Positions 36,688-45,776 of a stretch of 64,000 nt of DNA are shown here, one piece after another; position 1 is the stretch's first letter, and each line of letters opens with the position of its first letter. A model generated the notes under the pieces. That model saw only the letters and a list, made by a program, of their open reading frames with translations, was not told the origin of the DNA and searched no databases. The position numbers and the translations under genes were made by a program. Location: positions 1 through 64,000 of the forward strand of contig JBCCGL010000017.1 of NCBI GenBank assembly GCA_039029275.1. Direction: 5' to 3'. The DNA comes from JBCCGL01 sp039029275. Its GTDB lineage: Bacteria > Pseudomonadota > Gammaproteobacteria > JBCCGL01.

Positions 36688-38133
36688 TTGAGCGATAGCT
36701 TGAACATACTTTGGTTGGTTGCCGACCACCAGCCATACGGTAATCGCCCGTCGTCGGCGCTGGATATGCCGCTGCAAAAAAAACTCGCCGAGAGCGGGGT
36801 TCGCTTTTCAAACGCGCGCACTGTGTTACCCATTTGCAGCCCGGCACGCGCATCGATGCTCACCGGCGTGTATCCGCACCAGCATGGTCTTACAGAAAAC
36901 GACGGAAGATTTGGTGGTCGCGAAGGCTTGTCTGTCCATGACTGGATAATAAACAAGCCGTTTCTTGAGGCAGGTTATCGCTGCGCGTGGTTTGGTAAAT
37001 GGCATGTCGATAATCTACTCTGCGCGGCTGACTATGGTTTTGAGGGTTTCTCTCTGCCGGGTTACGGCTATCCGTATTCAACGACTGAATACAAACGTTA
37101 CCTTGAGCGACACAAATTACCTGCACCCAGTGTCACCGTTGAGTCAGAGTGTGAAAGCGGGATTGCACCGGGAACACGTATCGAACTTCTCAACGAAAAT
37201 GACTGGTTCTGTTACGAGTCCGGTACCGCAACGTTCAACTCACCGGTCGAAACGCACGAAGCATTTTTTGTCGCGGATCAGGCGGTGGAATGGATTCAGT
37301 CTCTATCCGACGAGCCTTTTTTTCTTCGAGTCGATACATGGGGTCCGCATCCTCCGTATACGGTGGGTGAACCATTTGTTGAATGGGCGCTTGGCAACCC
37401 GTCAAACCTGAGTGAAAACTACACCCATTCGCTCGACTATAGACCCGGACACCACCGCGAGTATCGACAGTACTGGCAATCCAAACTCGCCTTTAGTGAC
37501 ACCGAATGGAATGAAATGTCGACCCGCTCCATGCAACACGCGGCCTTGGTAGAGGCCGCATTGCTGGGCGTCGTTGAAGCCGTTGAACGATTGGGAATTG
37601 CGGATCGCACCATGGTGATTTTTACGGCCGATCACGGTGATGCGGTTGGCTCGAACGGTGGAGTCGCTAACAAAGGCGGTTTGATGGTGGAGGAAACCAT
37701 GCGAATTCCGATGTTGATCTGCGGGCCGAGAATAACGAACGGCGCAATAAACGCAAATCTGGTGACCTCCATGGATTTGCCCGCCACGATTCTCGACGCG
37801 TGTCAGCTAAACGCCAAAGAAGAGTTTCATGGAAAAAGTCTGATGCCATCGCTCAGCGACACAAATCACGTCGTCAGAGATGGATTAATGACCCAACACT
37901 ACGGTCTTCATAAACACGTGATTCAACGCGCGTACTATTTTGATACGTGGAAATACGTTATTCAGGACGATGGATTCGAAGAGCTCTACAACTTGGCGGA
38001 CGATCCCTGCGAAATGAAAAATTTGAGCGCTGCGCAAACGTCAGTCGAGGACTTGCGTCGTGCGCGTACAGGCTTGCGAAATACAATGCAGGAAACAGGC
38101 GACACCGATAATCCGATTTTCGCAACGTTATAG
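36688..38133 (+). CDS. Sulfatase (formylglycine type)
   Basis: 481 aa from a TTG start; a stop codon lies two codons upstream and the fold begins immediately (LNILWLVADHQ). Cys50-Ser-Pro-Ala-Arg (CSPARASMLTG) is the C-x-P-x-R site converted to formylglycine, and metal-binding residues appear in FTADHGD. No signal peptide is seen, so it is probably cytoplasmic. It hydrolyses a sulfate ester. Context with methylamine- or betaine-type genes makes choline-O-sulfate-like substrates conceivable, but the protein is not an obvious BetC. No anaerobic or FGE-type maturase is in the window. Confidence 0.85.
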   Translation: MSDSLNILWLVADHQPYGNRPSSALDMPLQKKLAESGVRFSNARTVLPICSPARASMLTGVYPHQHGLTENDGRFGGREGLSVHDWIINKPFLEAGYRCAWFGKWHVDNLLCAADYGFEGFSLPGYGYPYSTTEYKRYLERHKLPAPSVTVESECESGIAPGTRIELLNENDWFCYESGTATFNSPVETHEAFFVADQAVEWIQSLSDEPFFLRVDTWGPHPPYTVGEPFVEWALGNPSNLSENYTHSLDYRPGHHREYRQYWQSKLAFSDTEWNEMSTRSMQHAALVEAALLGVVEAVERLGIADRTMVIFTADHGDAVGSNGGVANKGGLMVEETMRIPMLICGPRITNGAINANLVTSMDLPATILDACQLNAKEEFHGKSLMPSLSDTNHVVRDGLMTQHYGLHKHVIQRAYYFDTWKYVIQDDGFEELYNLADDPCEMKNLSAAQTSVEDLRRARTGLRNTMQETGDTDNPIFATL

Positions 38134-38161
38134 ACGCACGATCATCTGGTACGGGCGCTGG

Positions 38162-39088
38162 CTATTGTGAGAAAAAGCCGTTTGACGTGTTGCACCATTC
38201 ACCCAGCAAAGTAGCGACATGATGGTTTAGTTTTTGGTCGGCGCCTGAACCCGAGCGCGTCGCCGCGTACCATGGAATGCTTATCCCGATTTGTCCGACC
38301 CTTGCGCCGACAATGCGCCCGCTGTTAATCGAATCGCGCACCGCCCAGCCCGCGAGAACTGACGTACCCAACCCGGCCGCCACCATTTCTACGATGGCCT
38401 CGGGTAACTCGACGGTTTCGATCCAATTAGGAAAGCTGTTGTTGGGTCGGAAAAACTGCGCATACTCCCGATCGGGTTCGGGCACGCGCGTATAGGTGAT
38501 GAAATCTTCTCCCACAATATCCGCGGCTTCGATATGTGCCTTGCCCGCCAGAGCGTGATCAGGCGGCATAATAAACAGGAGTTCGTCGTCGAACAGATGG
38601 GTCAGCTCAATGCCCGAACGGCTGCGCTCGCCGGAAACGATAATCAAGTCGACAGTTCGATCATTCAGGCTCTCTATCGGGCTTAAGGCTGCGGCCGCCA
38701 CCACCTGAAGACCAACGTCGGGTGCATGATCACGCAAAAACCGCACGAATCGGGGCAGCCAGTGGTAGGAGCTGTAGGATTCGACCGCCAGCCTGACAAC
38801 GTGACGAAGTCCTTGCGCCATCTTGCGCACGTCGTCTTCTGCGCGAACCAGATCGTGCAGCAGGCGGATCGCGACTTGACTCAAGTAGTCCGCGGCGGCT
38901 GTGGGTTTCAGGCGTTTGTTAACTCGGGTGAACAGTGGCACGCCTAGGCGGCGTTCGACTTCGCGAATTCGATGCGAAAGCGCGGAGGGCGTTATGCCGA
39001 GTTGTTCGGCCGCATCGGTGACCCGCGGCGCCTTGACCAAAGCGGCAATCATTTCCAGATGGCGAATGTCGAGCGCGGCGCGATTCAT
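38162..39088 (-). CDS. LysR-family transcriptional regulator, MetR-like
   Basis: 308 aa. N-terminal helix-turn-helix (VTDAAEQLGITPSALSHRIREVERRLGV in part) followed by the periplasmic-binding-like effector domain. The N-terminal wording ALSHRI, ERRLGVPLFTR resembles MetR, the homocysteine-responsive activator. A TGAA-N5-TTCA palindrome, the MetR consensus, lies 13 nt upstream of its ATG, between it and the divergent aminotransferase operon. It probably controls that operon; homocysteine as effector is inference. Confidence 0.85.
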   Translation of the reverse strand: MNRAALDIRHLEMIAALVKAPRVTDAAEQLGITPSALSHRIREVERRLGVPLFTRVNKRLKPTAAADYLSQVAIRLLHDLVRAEDDVRKMAQGLRHVVRLAVESYSSYHWLPRFVRFLRDHAPDVGLQVVAAAALSPIESLNDRTVDLIIVSGERSRSGIELTHLFDDELLFIMPPDHALAGKAHIEAADIVGEDFITYTRVPEPDREYAQFFRPNNSFPNWIETVELPEAIVEMVAAGLGTSVLAGWAVRDSINSGRIVGARVGQIGISIPWYAATRSGSGADQKLNHHVATLLGEWCNTSNGFFSQ

Positions 39089-39100
39089 GATTTTTATTTG

Positions 39101-39113
39101 TGAAAATAATTCA
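39101..39113. promoter_or_regulatory. MetR-type operator TGAA-N5-TTCA
   Basis: The 13-bp sequence TGAAAATAATTCA is an exact match to the MetR consensus and lies between the divergent LysR-type gene and the aminotransferase operon. Confidence 0.6.
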
Positions 39114-39192
39114 TCAAAAACGTAATAATTCGAGTTTGATTCTCAAGTATGCATCATTAAAAATCAACGCACCGAAATCATTGGAGCTGTCC

Positions 39193-40557
39193 GTGGCCAA
39201 CAATCTCCACCGCTTTGACCGCGATCACCACGTTCATGGCCACACGAACTTGCGCCTGCACGGGGATTCGGGGCCAACGGTGATGGTCACCAGCGGCGAC
39301 GGTGTCTACATCAACACCGACGATGGACGCACGCTAATCGATGGGTTTTCCGGCCTCGGCTGCACATCGCTCGGGTATCACAACGATCGTTTGGCTAATG
39401 CGGCCAAAGCGCAAATGGACGAACTCCCGTTTGCGCCAACGTTTTACGGTCGCTCCCACACCAAAGTCGCCGTGTTGTCGGAGCGCTTGACCAGTATGGC
39501 CGCAGTGCCAATGGACCGCGTGATGTTTCAATGCTCTGGATCTGAGGCCAACGACGCGATGATCAAGTTTTTGTGGTATCGCAACATCGCTCGCGGACAG
39601 CCGCAGCGCCGCAAATTCATATCGCGCTGGCGCGGTTATTACGGCAACACAGTTGCTGCGGTGAGCCTGTCTGGCCAACCGCATATGCATCAACACTTTG
39701 GTTTGCCCATGGCGGATTTTTGCAAACTGTCCACGCCCAATTACTATCGATTTCATATCGAGGGTGAGAGCGAAGAAGAATTCTCCGCCCGCTTGGCAAA
39801 GGAGTTTGAGGATTTGGTCCTGGAGCAGGGGCCGGATACGATTGCCGCGTTTTTTGCAGAACCGATGCAGTCCGGCGGCGGCGCTATTCGCCCGCCAGAA
39901 GGCTACTGGCCGGCGATGCAAGCTGTTATCAAAAAGTACGACATCCATTTTCACGTCGACGAGGTTGTGTGCGGCTTCGGTCGCACCGGTCATTGGTGGG
40001 GCGCGCAGGCATTTGATCTCGTGCCAGATTCGACATCGTGTGCAAAAGCATTGACGGCTGCGTTTTTTCCGATGTCTGCACTGATGTTTAAAGAAGATTT
40101 TTATCAGGACATGATGCACAACTCGGATGACGTGGGTGTGCTTGGGCACGGGTTTACCTACTCCGGCCATCCGGTTGGCGCAGCGGTCGCGCTGGAGGCG
40201 CTGGATATTTACCACGAGATGGATTTAATTGGCCACGTGCGCAGCGTTTCCGAACCGTTTCTCTCTGGATGCTACGCCTTGCGCGATCATCCGCTGGTTG
40301 GCGACGTTCGCGGTATCGGTTTGTTCTGCGGGTTCGAACTCGTAAAGGACAAAAAGTCTCGCGAACAGTTCGATCCTGCATTGAAAATCGGTGCGCGCGT
40401 GCAGGACGCGGCACACGATCACGGCCTCTATCTGCGGTCAATTCCTCCGGATCGAATCAGCTTTATGCCGCCCCTGATTATTAACGAAAGCGAGATTGCG
40501 CTGGCGCTTGAGCGGTTCAAGAAAGCGCTGGATCAGGTCTGGAAAGAAGTCAGGTAG
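39193..40557 (+). CDS. Class III PLP-dependent aminotransferase
   Basis: About 454 aa from GTG 39193, which has GGAG 6 nt upstream; the frame opening at 39100 overlaps the divergent promoter and the MetR-type site, so it is unlikely. Family marks: FQCSGSEANDAMIKF, HVDEVVCGFGRTG and the PLP-lysine region CAKALTAAFFPMSA. It transfers an amino group to a keto acid or aldehyde (omega-amino acid type). It opens an operon with two MttB genes and a dimethylglycine-dehydrogenase-like gene, so it may act on the amine or amino acid left after demethylation. Confidence 0.88.
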   Translation: MANNLHRFDRDHHVHGHTNLRLHGDSGPTVMVTSGDGVYINTDDGRTLIDGFSGLGCTSLGYHNDRLANAAKAQMDELPFAPTFYGRSHTKVAVLSERLTSMAAVPMDRVMFQCSGSEANDAMIKFLWYRNIARGQPQRRKFISRWRGYYGNTVAAVSLSGQPHMHQHFGLPMADFCKLSTPNYYRFHIEGESEEEFSARLAKEFEDLVLEQGPDTIAAFFAEPMQSGGGAIRPPEGYWPAMQAVIKKYDIHFHVDEVVCGFGRTGHWWGAQAFDLVPDSTSCAKALTAAFFPMSALMFKEDFYQDMMHNSDDVGVLGHGFTYSGHPVGAAVALEALDIYHEMDLIGHVRSVSEPFLSGCYALRDHPLVGDVRGIGLFCGFELVKDKKSREQFDPALKIGARVQDAAHDHGLYLRSIPPDRISFMPPLIINESEIALALERFKKALDQVWKEVR

Positions 40558-40566
40558 AAATCGGTA

Positions 40567-42078
40567 GTGGCGCGTCGAAAAAGCCAACGGTCAAACCCCG
40601 AGCGAACGTTTGACTCACACAGCGCGAGGGTTGAGCCGCCATTCGGTGGCAGGTACCAACCGTTAAGCACAACAGAACGTGACCGGATTGTTGATTTTGC
40701 ACTGACCATGTTGGCAGAGGTGGGAATGGCGGGTGCACCGCCGTGGTTGCACGCGCTTCTTTGTGAAAACGGCGCAAAGGCGCGCGCGGATGGGCGTCTT
40801 GTGTTTTCGCGTTCAGGCGTCGAGTCGGCGATTCAGCGCGCGGCCAAGCAGGTGTCGATTCCCGGCCTGCGAGAAAGTGACGGTATCGAAATCGGCAGCG
40901 GCCGCGTTCACATAGGAACCGGTGGGGCAGCCGTGCAGGTGCTGGATAGTGACAGCGGCGAGTATCGCGACTCCACGCTAGCGGATTTGCACACGATGAT
41001 GCGGGTATTGGATCGCTCATCGAACATTCGCTACGGGGTGCGCCCTTTAGTCGCGCGCGATATGCCAACAGCGTTCGAGCTGGATATCAACACGGCTTAT
41101 GCCTGCGCCTGCGCAACCGGAAAACCAATCGGCGTGAGTTTTGATAACGCGTCGCATGTGGCGCCGGTAACCCGTTTATTTGACCTTGCGCTGGATGGCG
41201 AAGGTAGATTTCGCACACAGCCGTTCTGCATGGCGATTATTGTGCACGTTGTGCCGCCACTTCGATTTGCCGACGAAGGTGTCGACATCATGCGCGCATC
41301 GATAAACGCCGGTATGCCGTTGCAAATTTGCTCTGCCGGCCAAGCGGGCGCAACGAGTCCCGCGTCACTTGCGGGTGCCCTGGCGCAAGGGCTTGCCGAA
41401 AGTCTGGCGGGATTGATGGTGGTCGATGCGCTCGCACCCGGCCATCCGTGTATTTTTGCGTTTATGCCTTTTGTTTCAGACCTGCGCACCGGCGCAATGA
41501 GTGGCGGTGGCGGTGAGGTTGCAGTTGCCAACGCAGCTGCGGCGCAGTTGATGCGTTATCTCGATTTGCCCTCGACGGTTGCTGCAGGGATGACGGATGC
41601 CAAATGCCTCGACGCGCAATCCGGTTATGAGAAGGCCTATACCGTCACGCTCGCCGCCCAAGCGGGTGCCGATATGATCAATCTGTCAGTTGGTATGTTG
41701 GGTTCGATTATGGTCGCCTCGCCGGAGTCGCTGGTGATCGACGATGAAATGTGCGGGGCAATTTTGCGTTCGGTGCGAGGCGTCGATGTGCGCGATGATT
41801 TTCTCAACATCGCGAATATCGAAAACGTTGTCAGCGGTGAAGGGCATTATTTGGGCGAGCCGCAGACGCTCGAACTCATGAAAACAGAATTTGTGTACCC
41901 GACGGTGGGTGACAGGCAAAGCGTCGACGATTGGCTTGCATCGGGTGCCGAATCGATTGACACGCGCGCGGCGCAACGCGTGGAAGATATTTTGGCTGAT
42001 GAATCGTCGCGAATTATCGACGCAAAATCTGATCGAGCGATTCGCGATGAGTTTCCCATCCGTCTGCCGGCCGGTTAA
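40567..42078 (+). CDS. MttB-superfamily (trimethylamine methyltransferase family) protein, first copy
   Basis: 503 aa from GTG 40567, 9 nt after the aminotransferase. Typical family signatures are RVHIGTGGAAVQVLD, YRDSTLADL, DINTAYA, the SPASLAGALAQGLAE block and GMTDAKCLDAQSGYEKAY. There is no in-frame UAG, so this is a non-pyrrolysine member like MtgB, which removes a methyl group from quaternary amines such as glycine betaine onto a corrinoid protein. No corrinoid protein or corrinoid reductive activator gene is in the window, so the methyl acceptor is unclear. A paralogue closes the operon at 45777-47339. Confidence 0.85.
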   Translation: MARRKSQRSNPERTFDSHSARVEPPFGGRYQPLSTTERDRIVDFALTMLAEVGMAGAPPWLHALLCENGAKARADGRLVFSRSGVESAIQRAAKQVSIPGLRESDGIEIGSGRVHIGTGGAAVQVLDSDSGEYRDSTLADLHTMMRVLDRSSNIRYGVRPLVARDMPTAFELDINTAYACACATGKPIGVSFDNASHVAPVTRLFDLALDGEGRFRTQPFCMAIIVHVVPPLRFADEGVDIMRASINAGMPLQICSAGQAGATSPASLAGALAQGLAESLAGLMVVDALAPGHPCIFAFMPFVSDLRTGAMSGGGGEVAVANAAAAQLMRYLDLPSTVAAGMTDAKCLDAQSGYEKAYTVTLAAQAGADMINLSVGMLGSIMVASPESLVIDDEMCGAILRSVRGVDVRDDFLNIANIENVVSGEGHYLGEPQTLELMKTEFVYPTVGDRQSVDDWLASGAESIDTRAAQRVEDILADESSRIIDAKSDRAIRDEFPIRLPAG

Positions 42079-42092
42079 ATTGGAGAGCAAGC

Positions 42093-42524
42093 ATGAAAGT
42101 TTTTACCAGTGTTGTGATTGATGCGCCCATTCGCGAAGTGTGGGCGGCCGTGCGCAGCTTCGATGGCGTCGAGAACTGGAATCCGGCAGTGTCGTCTGCG
42201 GTAATGGAATCGGGTACAGCAACATCGATTGGTTCGGTACGCAGTTTAGGAATCGTCGACGGCACGACTTTTCGCGAAACCTTGCTGGCGCATTCAGACA
42301 TCGAATTTTTTTACACCTACGACATCATCGAAAGCCCTCTGCCGTGCACGAATTATATTTCCACGCATTCATTCATTCCGATCACCGATGGCGACAAAAC
42401 GCTGGGGATATGGAAAGGAAAATTCGAATGTGCAGCCGACCAGGAAGACAGCCTGCGTGAAATCGTCGGTAGCAATATTTATCGCGATGGGATGCGTGGG
42501 CTAAACGAATATTTAAACAATTGA
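42093..42524 (+). CDS. SRPBCC-superfamily (polyketide cyclase-like) small protein
   Basis: 143 aa with GGAG before ATG 42093. It reads as a START/Bet v 1-like fold: VVIDAPIREVWAAVRSFDGVENWNP at the N-terminus, a central beta-sheet, and a long C-terminal helix (REIVGSNIYRDGMRGLNEYL). Such proteins bind small hydrophobic ligands or act as cyclases. Its place between methyltransferase and isomerase genes suggests a role in the same pathway; function unknown. Confidence 0.78.
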   Translation: MKVFTSVVIDAPIREVWAAVRSFDGVENWNPAVSSAVMESGTATSIGSVRSLGIVDGTTFRETLLAHSDIEFFYTYDIIESPLPCTNYISTHSFIPITDGDKTLGIWKGKFECAADQEDSLREIVGSNIYRDGMRGLNEYLNN

Positions 42525-42559
42525 TGAATCAGACCAAAATTTTTAAGTAGAGGCTAATC

Positions 42560-43264
42560 GTGACTGACACACTTGCACCCAGCGGAATAATCGGCGTGAT
42601 GACGCCGGCAATGAACACCGTTGTTCAACCCGAACTCGAGTTGCTGCGGCCGATCGGCGTTACTAACCAAATGCAAAGGTTTCGTTTGGGTGGCGATAAT
42701 GTTTCGGATGATTTGCTCGACGAAGCCGAAAAACTGATGGATTGTAATCCGATTGCATTGTGCGTTGGACTGACAACCGATGCCGCGCCCGGTGGCGTTG
42801 CCAAGTTAATAAACCGTACGCAAGAGTTGGCCGAAAAACTGGGTATTCCTGTATGCAATGCATCGACGGCTGATCATGCGGCCCTGAATGAAATCGGCGC
42901 AAAAAATATTGCTGTGGTCACGCCATTTAATGCGGAAGTTGACCAGACCGTAAAACAGCAAGTGGAAGAAGCCGGATTCAACGTTGTCGCAATTCAAGGC
43001 ACTCAGGCGCCTTCCTTGCCCGCAATTTGTGAAACTTCGCTCGACGAGATTCGTGCAGTGTTCGCTGCAGTGGCTGCAAGCGAATGCGATGCAATTCTAC
43101 AGGTCGGTACGGCGCTCCCTGTGGTGTCACTTATCGATGAGCTGGAACAAATCCATGGAAAACCCATAGTTGCGTGCAACGCTGCGGTGTATTGGCAAAC
43201 GCTTCGCGCCGCTGGAATTAGCGACAAGGTTAAAGGATTTGGACGACTGCTGGAGCAGTATTGA
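42560..43264 (+). CDS. Maleate isomerase / arylmalonate decarboxylase-like protein (Asp/Glu racemase superfamily)
   Basis: 234 aa from GTG 42560. The fold marks are GIIGVMTPAMNTVVQPE, NIAVVTPFNAEVDQ and GKPIVACNAAVYWQTLRAAG. The two positions that carry catalytic Cys in this superfamily appear as Leu71 (VGLTTDA, where C-T-S is usual) and Thr/Ala184-185 (VGTALPV, where C-T-N is usual). Nearby Cys100 and the late Cys in VACNA may or may not compensate. The reaction is therefore uncertain. The stop overlaps the start of the next gene by one base. Confidence 0.75.
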   Translation: MTDTLAPSGIIGVMTPAMNTVVQPELELLRPIGVTNQMQRFRLGGDNVSDDLLDEAEKLMDCNPIALCVGLTTDAAPGGVAKLINRTQELAEKLGIPVCNASTADHAALNEIGAKNIAVVTPFNAEVDQTVKQQVEEAGFNVVAIQGTQAPSLPAICETSLDEIRAVFAAVAASECDAILQVGTALPVVSLIDELEQIHGKPIVACNAAVYWQTLRAAGISDKVKGFGRLLEQY

Positions 43265-45687
43265 TGCGCGAACACGCTCGCGTTGTTGTCATCGGCGGCG
43301 GCGCTGTCGGCACATCGATTCTGTATCACCTGACCCAGGCGGGAATATCCGACTGCCTCCTGATCGAAAAAGATGAGCTCACGTCGGGTTCAACGTGGCA
43401 CGCGGCAGGGAATATTCCAACTTATGCGACAAGCTGGTTGGGTATGCGCGCCGGAAATTACGCGTGGCGCCTTTATAAAGAACTTGGCGACAAGGTTGAT
43501 TCTCCGATTACCTATCGACACACCGGTGCATTCTGGCCGGCGCACACGCGCGATCGAATGGATTTGTTTCATCACCTTGTCGGCGTATCGCAATCGGCCG
43601 GATTCGATCTGGCCATGCTGTCGCCGCGCGAGATGGAATCCATGCATCCTTACTACACGGCTGGAGGCTCGGTGGTCGGCGGTATTCATGATCCGTATGA
43701 AGGTGATATCGATCCGAGCCAGCTCACCCAGGCACTGGCCAAAGGCGCGCGCGCAGGTGGTGCAGAAGTTAACCGTTTTACGAGTGTCACCGGAATTACA
43801 CGATTGCCGTCTGGCGAATGGCGCGTGCAAACCGATAAAGGCGATGTGGTGTGTGAAATTGTTGTCAACGCCACCGGTTTTTACGGCAGTGACATTGCGG
43901 CAATGGTGGGGCAGCCGGTGCCGATTGCGACGCTGGAGCATCAGTATTTAGTCACGGATTCAATTCCTGCATTGGAGTCCGATAACGATCTCTTCCCCTT
44001 GGTACGCGACCCCGACATTTGTTTTTATCTGCGTCGAGAACGCAGCAGTTTGCTGTTTGGCTCATACGGTCATGCTGGGCGACTGGCGTTTACCGAGGGC
44101 GTGCCTGAAAATTTTACGCATCAGCTGTTTCCGGATTCGGTAGACGACATCGCCGAGTTATTGGAGCGCGCGATGCAGCATATACCCATGTTAGGTGAAG
44201 CGGGTGTGCAACGCTTTGTCAACGGACCAATAGCCTATTCGCCCGATGCGTTGCCTTTGTGCGGCCCCGCTCACGGCTTGCCAAACTTCTATCACGCGTG
44301 CGGAATTCAAATTGGAATAACACACTCGGCTGCGGTGGGAAAGGCAATTGCGGAGTGGGTAACAGAGGGAGAAACCGAATGGGATTTGTCCGCCTGGGAT
44401 CCGCGTCGCTTTGGTGATTGGGCAACAACAAAATATGCTCAAGATCGAATTGTCGAGCTTTATGGATTGCAGTATGCAATCTCGTACCCGCATCGAATTT
44501 TATCTTCAGCCCGACCGGTTAATAAAACACCGCTATTCGAAACGCTGAAAAATCGCGGCGCGGTGTTTGGTCAAATCGGGGGTTGGGAGCGCGCCTTCTG
44601 GTTTGATACCGAGGGCAAAAACGATTCACACCACCTCAGCTTTCGTGACGACGAACCCTGGCGTCTTGCCGTACAGCGCGAATGCGAGGCAGTGCGCGAT
44701 CGCGTCGGTGTGATGGATCACGGTGGTTTCACAAAATTCGAGGTGGAGGGTGACGATGCGACTGCATTTCTCGACCGGGTTTTTTGTGGGCGCATGCCAG
44801 CCATAGGACGTGTGAAATTGTCGTACATGATCACGCCAGGCGGAAAAATCTGGAGCGAGGCAACCATCGCACGATTTTCGGATAATCGTTATCTCTTGTG
44901 CGGGCCGACGCTGGCATTGCACCGGGATTTCGACTGGCTCAACAATCAGGTTCAAGACGCCAAAGATGTAAACATTCGATCAGGTAGCGAGCGCGATGCC
45001 GCGCTGATGGTGATGGGGCCGGCGTCACGCAATCTGTTGTCAAAAATAACATCGACCGATTTGTCGGCGGAGTCAATGCCATGGATGTCGGTTGCAGAAA
45101 TGTCAGTCGCCGATTGCCCGGTCACGGCAATGCGCGTGTCCTTTGTCGGAGAGCTGGGTTGGGAGTTGCATTTGCGCTCGGAGCATCTAGATCAGGTTTA
45201 CAGCGCGCTCATCCGCGAAGGTGAAATCTTTGGCATTGTCGACTTTGGCTCGTATGCACTCAACGCAATGCGTATCGAAAAGGGCTACCACGGCTGGGGG
45301 AGCGACTTCGGCACCGAATACACGATGTTCGACGCCGGGCTGGATAAATTTGTTGCGCAGGACAAAGTTGAATTTACGGGAAAGCAGGCAGTTATCCAGC
45401 AGTGTAAAGATCACGCCGAGTGGGTGTTCGCCGGATTTGAAATCCAATCCCCCGATGCAGACGCGCTACCCAGTGATCCGATCTTTTGCGGCGGTGAGTG
45501 GGCGGGTTACATCACCTCGGCGACAACCGGTTTCAGGATTGGAAAGCGCATCGCGATGGCTTACTTAAAACGTGAATACGCGGACAGTACACAAAACTTT
45601 ACGGTTTCGGTGCTGGGCCAGAGCTGCAGGGCTCAACGGGTTGCAATGCCATTTTACGATCCCGAAAACAATCGATCGAAATCATAA
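43264..45687 (+). CDS. Dimethylglycine/sarcosine dehydrogenase-like flavoprotein with GcvT domain
   Basis: 807 aa from ATG 43264 (the TTG directly before it is less likely). The N-terminal half is a DAO-type flavin domain with GGGAVGTSI and His46 in STWHAAG, the position of the covalent FAD-histidine of dimethylglycine dehydrogenase. Residues from about 440 form folate-binding aminomethyltransferase (GcvT) domains (GVMDHGGFTKFEVEG, GELGWELHL, NAMRIEKGYHGWGSDFG). It oxidises an N-methyl group and passes the C1 unit to THF. It is translationally coupled to the preceding gene and lies between the two MttB paralogues. Confidence 0.9.
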   Translation: MREHARVVVIGGGAVGTSILYHLTQAGISDCLLIEKDELTSGSTWHAAGNIPTYATSWLGMRAGNYAWRLYKELGDKVDSPITYRHTGAFWPAHTRDRMDLFHHLVGVSQSAGFDLAMLSPREMESMHPYYTAGGSVVGGIHDPYEGDIDPSQLTQALAKGARAGGAEVNRFTSVTGITRLPSGEWRVQTDKGDVVCEIVVNATGFYGSDIAAMVGQPVPIATLEHQYLVTDSIPALESDNDLFPLVRDPDICFYLRRERSSLLFGSYGHAGRLAFTEGVPENFTHQLFPDSVDDIAELLERAMQHIPMLGEAGVQRFVNGPIAYSPDALPLCGPAHGLPNFYHACGIQIGITHSAAVGKAIAEWVTEGETEWDLSAWDPRRFGDWATTKYAQDRIVELYGLQYAISYPHRILSSARPVNKTPLFETLKNRGAVFGQIGGWERAFWFDTEGKNDSHHLSFRDDEPWRLAVQRECEAVRDRVGVMDHGGFTKFEVEGDDATAFLDRVFCGRMPAIGRVKLSYMITPGGKIWSEATIARFSDNRYLLCGPTLALHRDFDWLNNQVQDAKDVNIRSGSERDAALMVMGPASRNLLSKITSTDLSAESMPWMSVAEMSVADCPVTAMRVSFVGELGWELHLRSEHLDQVYSALIREGEIFGIVDFGSYALNAMRIEKGYHGWGSDFGTEYTMFDAGLDKFVAQDKVEFTGKQAVIQQCKDHAEWVFAGFEIQSPDADALPSDPIFCGGEWAGYITSATTGFRIGKRIAMAYLKREYADSTQNFTVSVLGQSCRAQRVAMPFYDPENNRSKS

Positions 45688-45776
45688 AAGGCCGCACTCA
45701 TCATTACTCAGTTCACTCGCGTTGGGGCTTGTGATAGTTTCTGAACATTGTCCAGCAAAGTCCGACACGTGCATTG

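Noticed and set aside
39100..39192. N-terminal extension of the aminotransferase from ATG 39100
   Set aside because: It covers the divergent promoter region and MetR-type site, and GTG 39193 has a well-placed GGAG.
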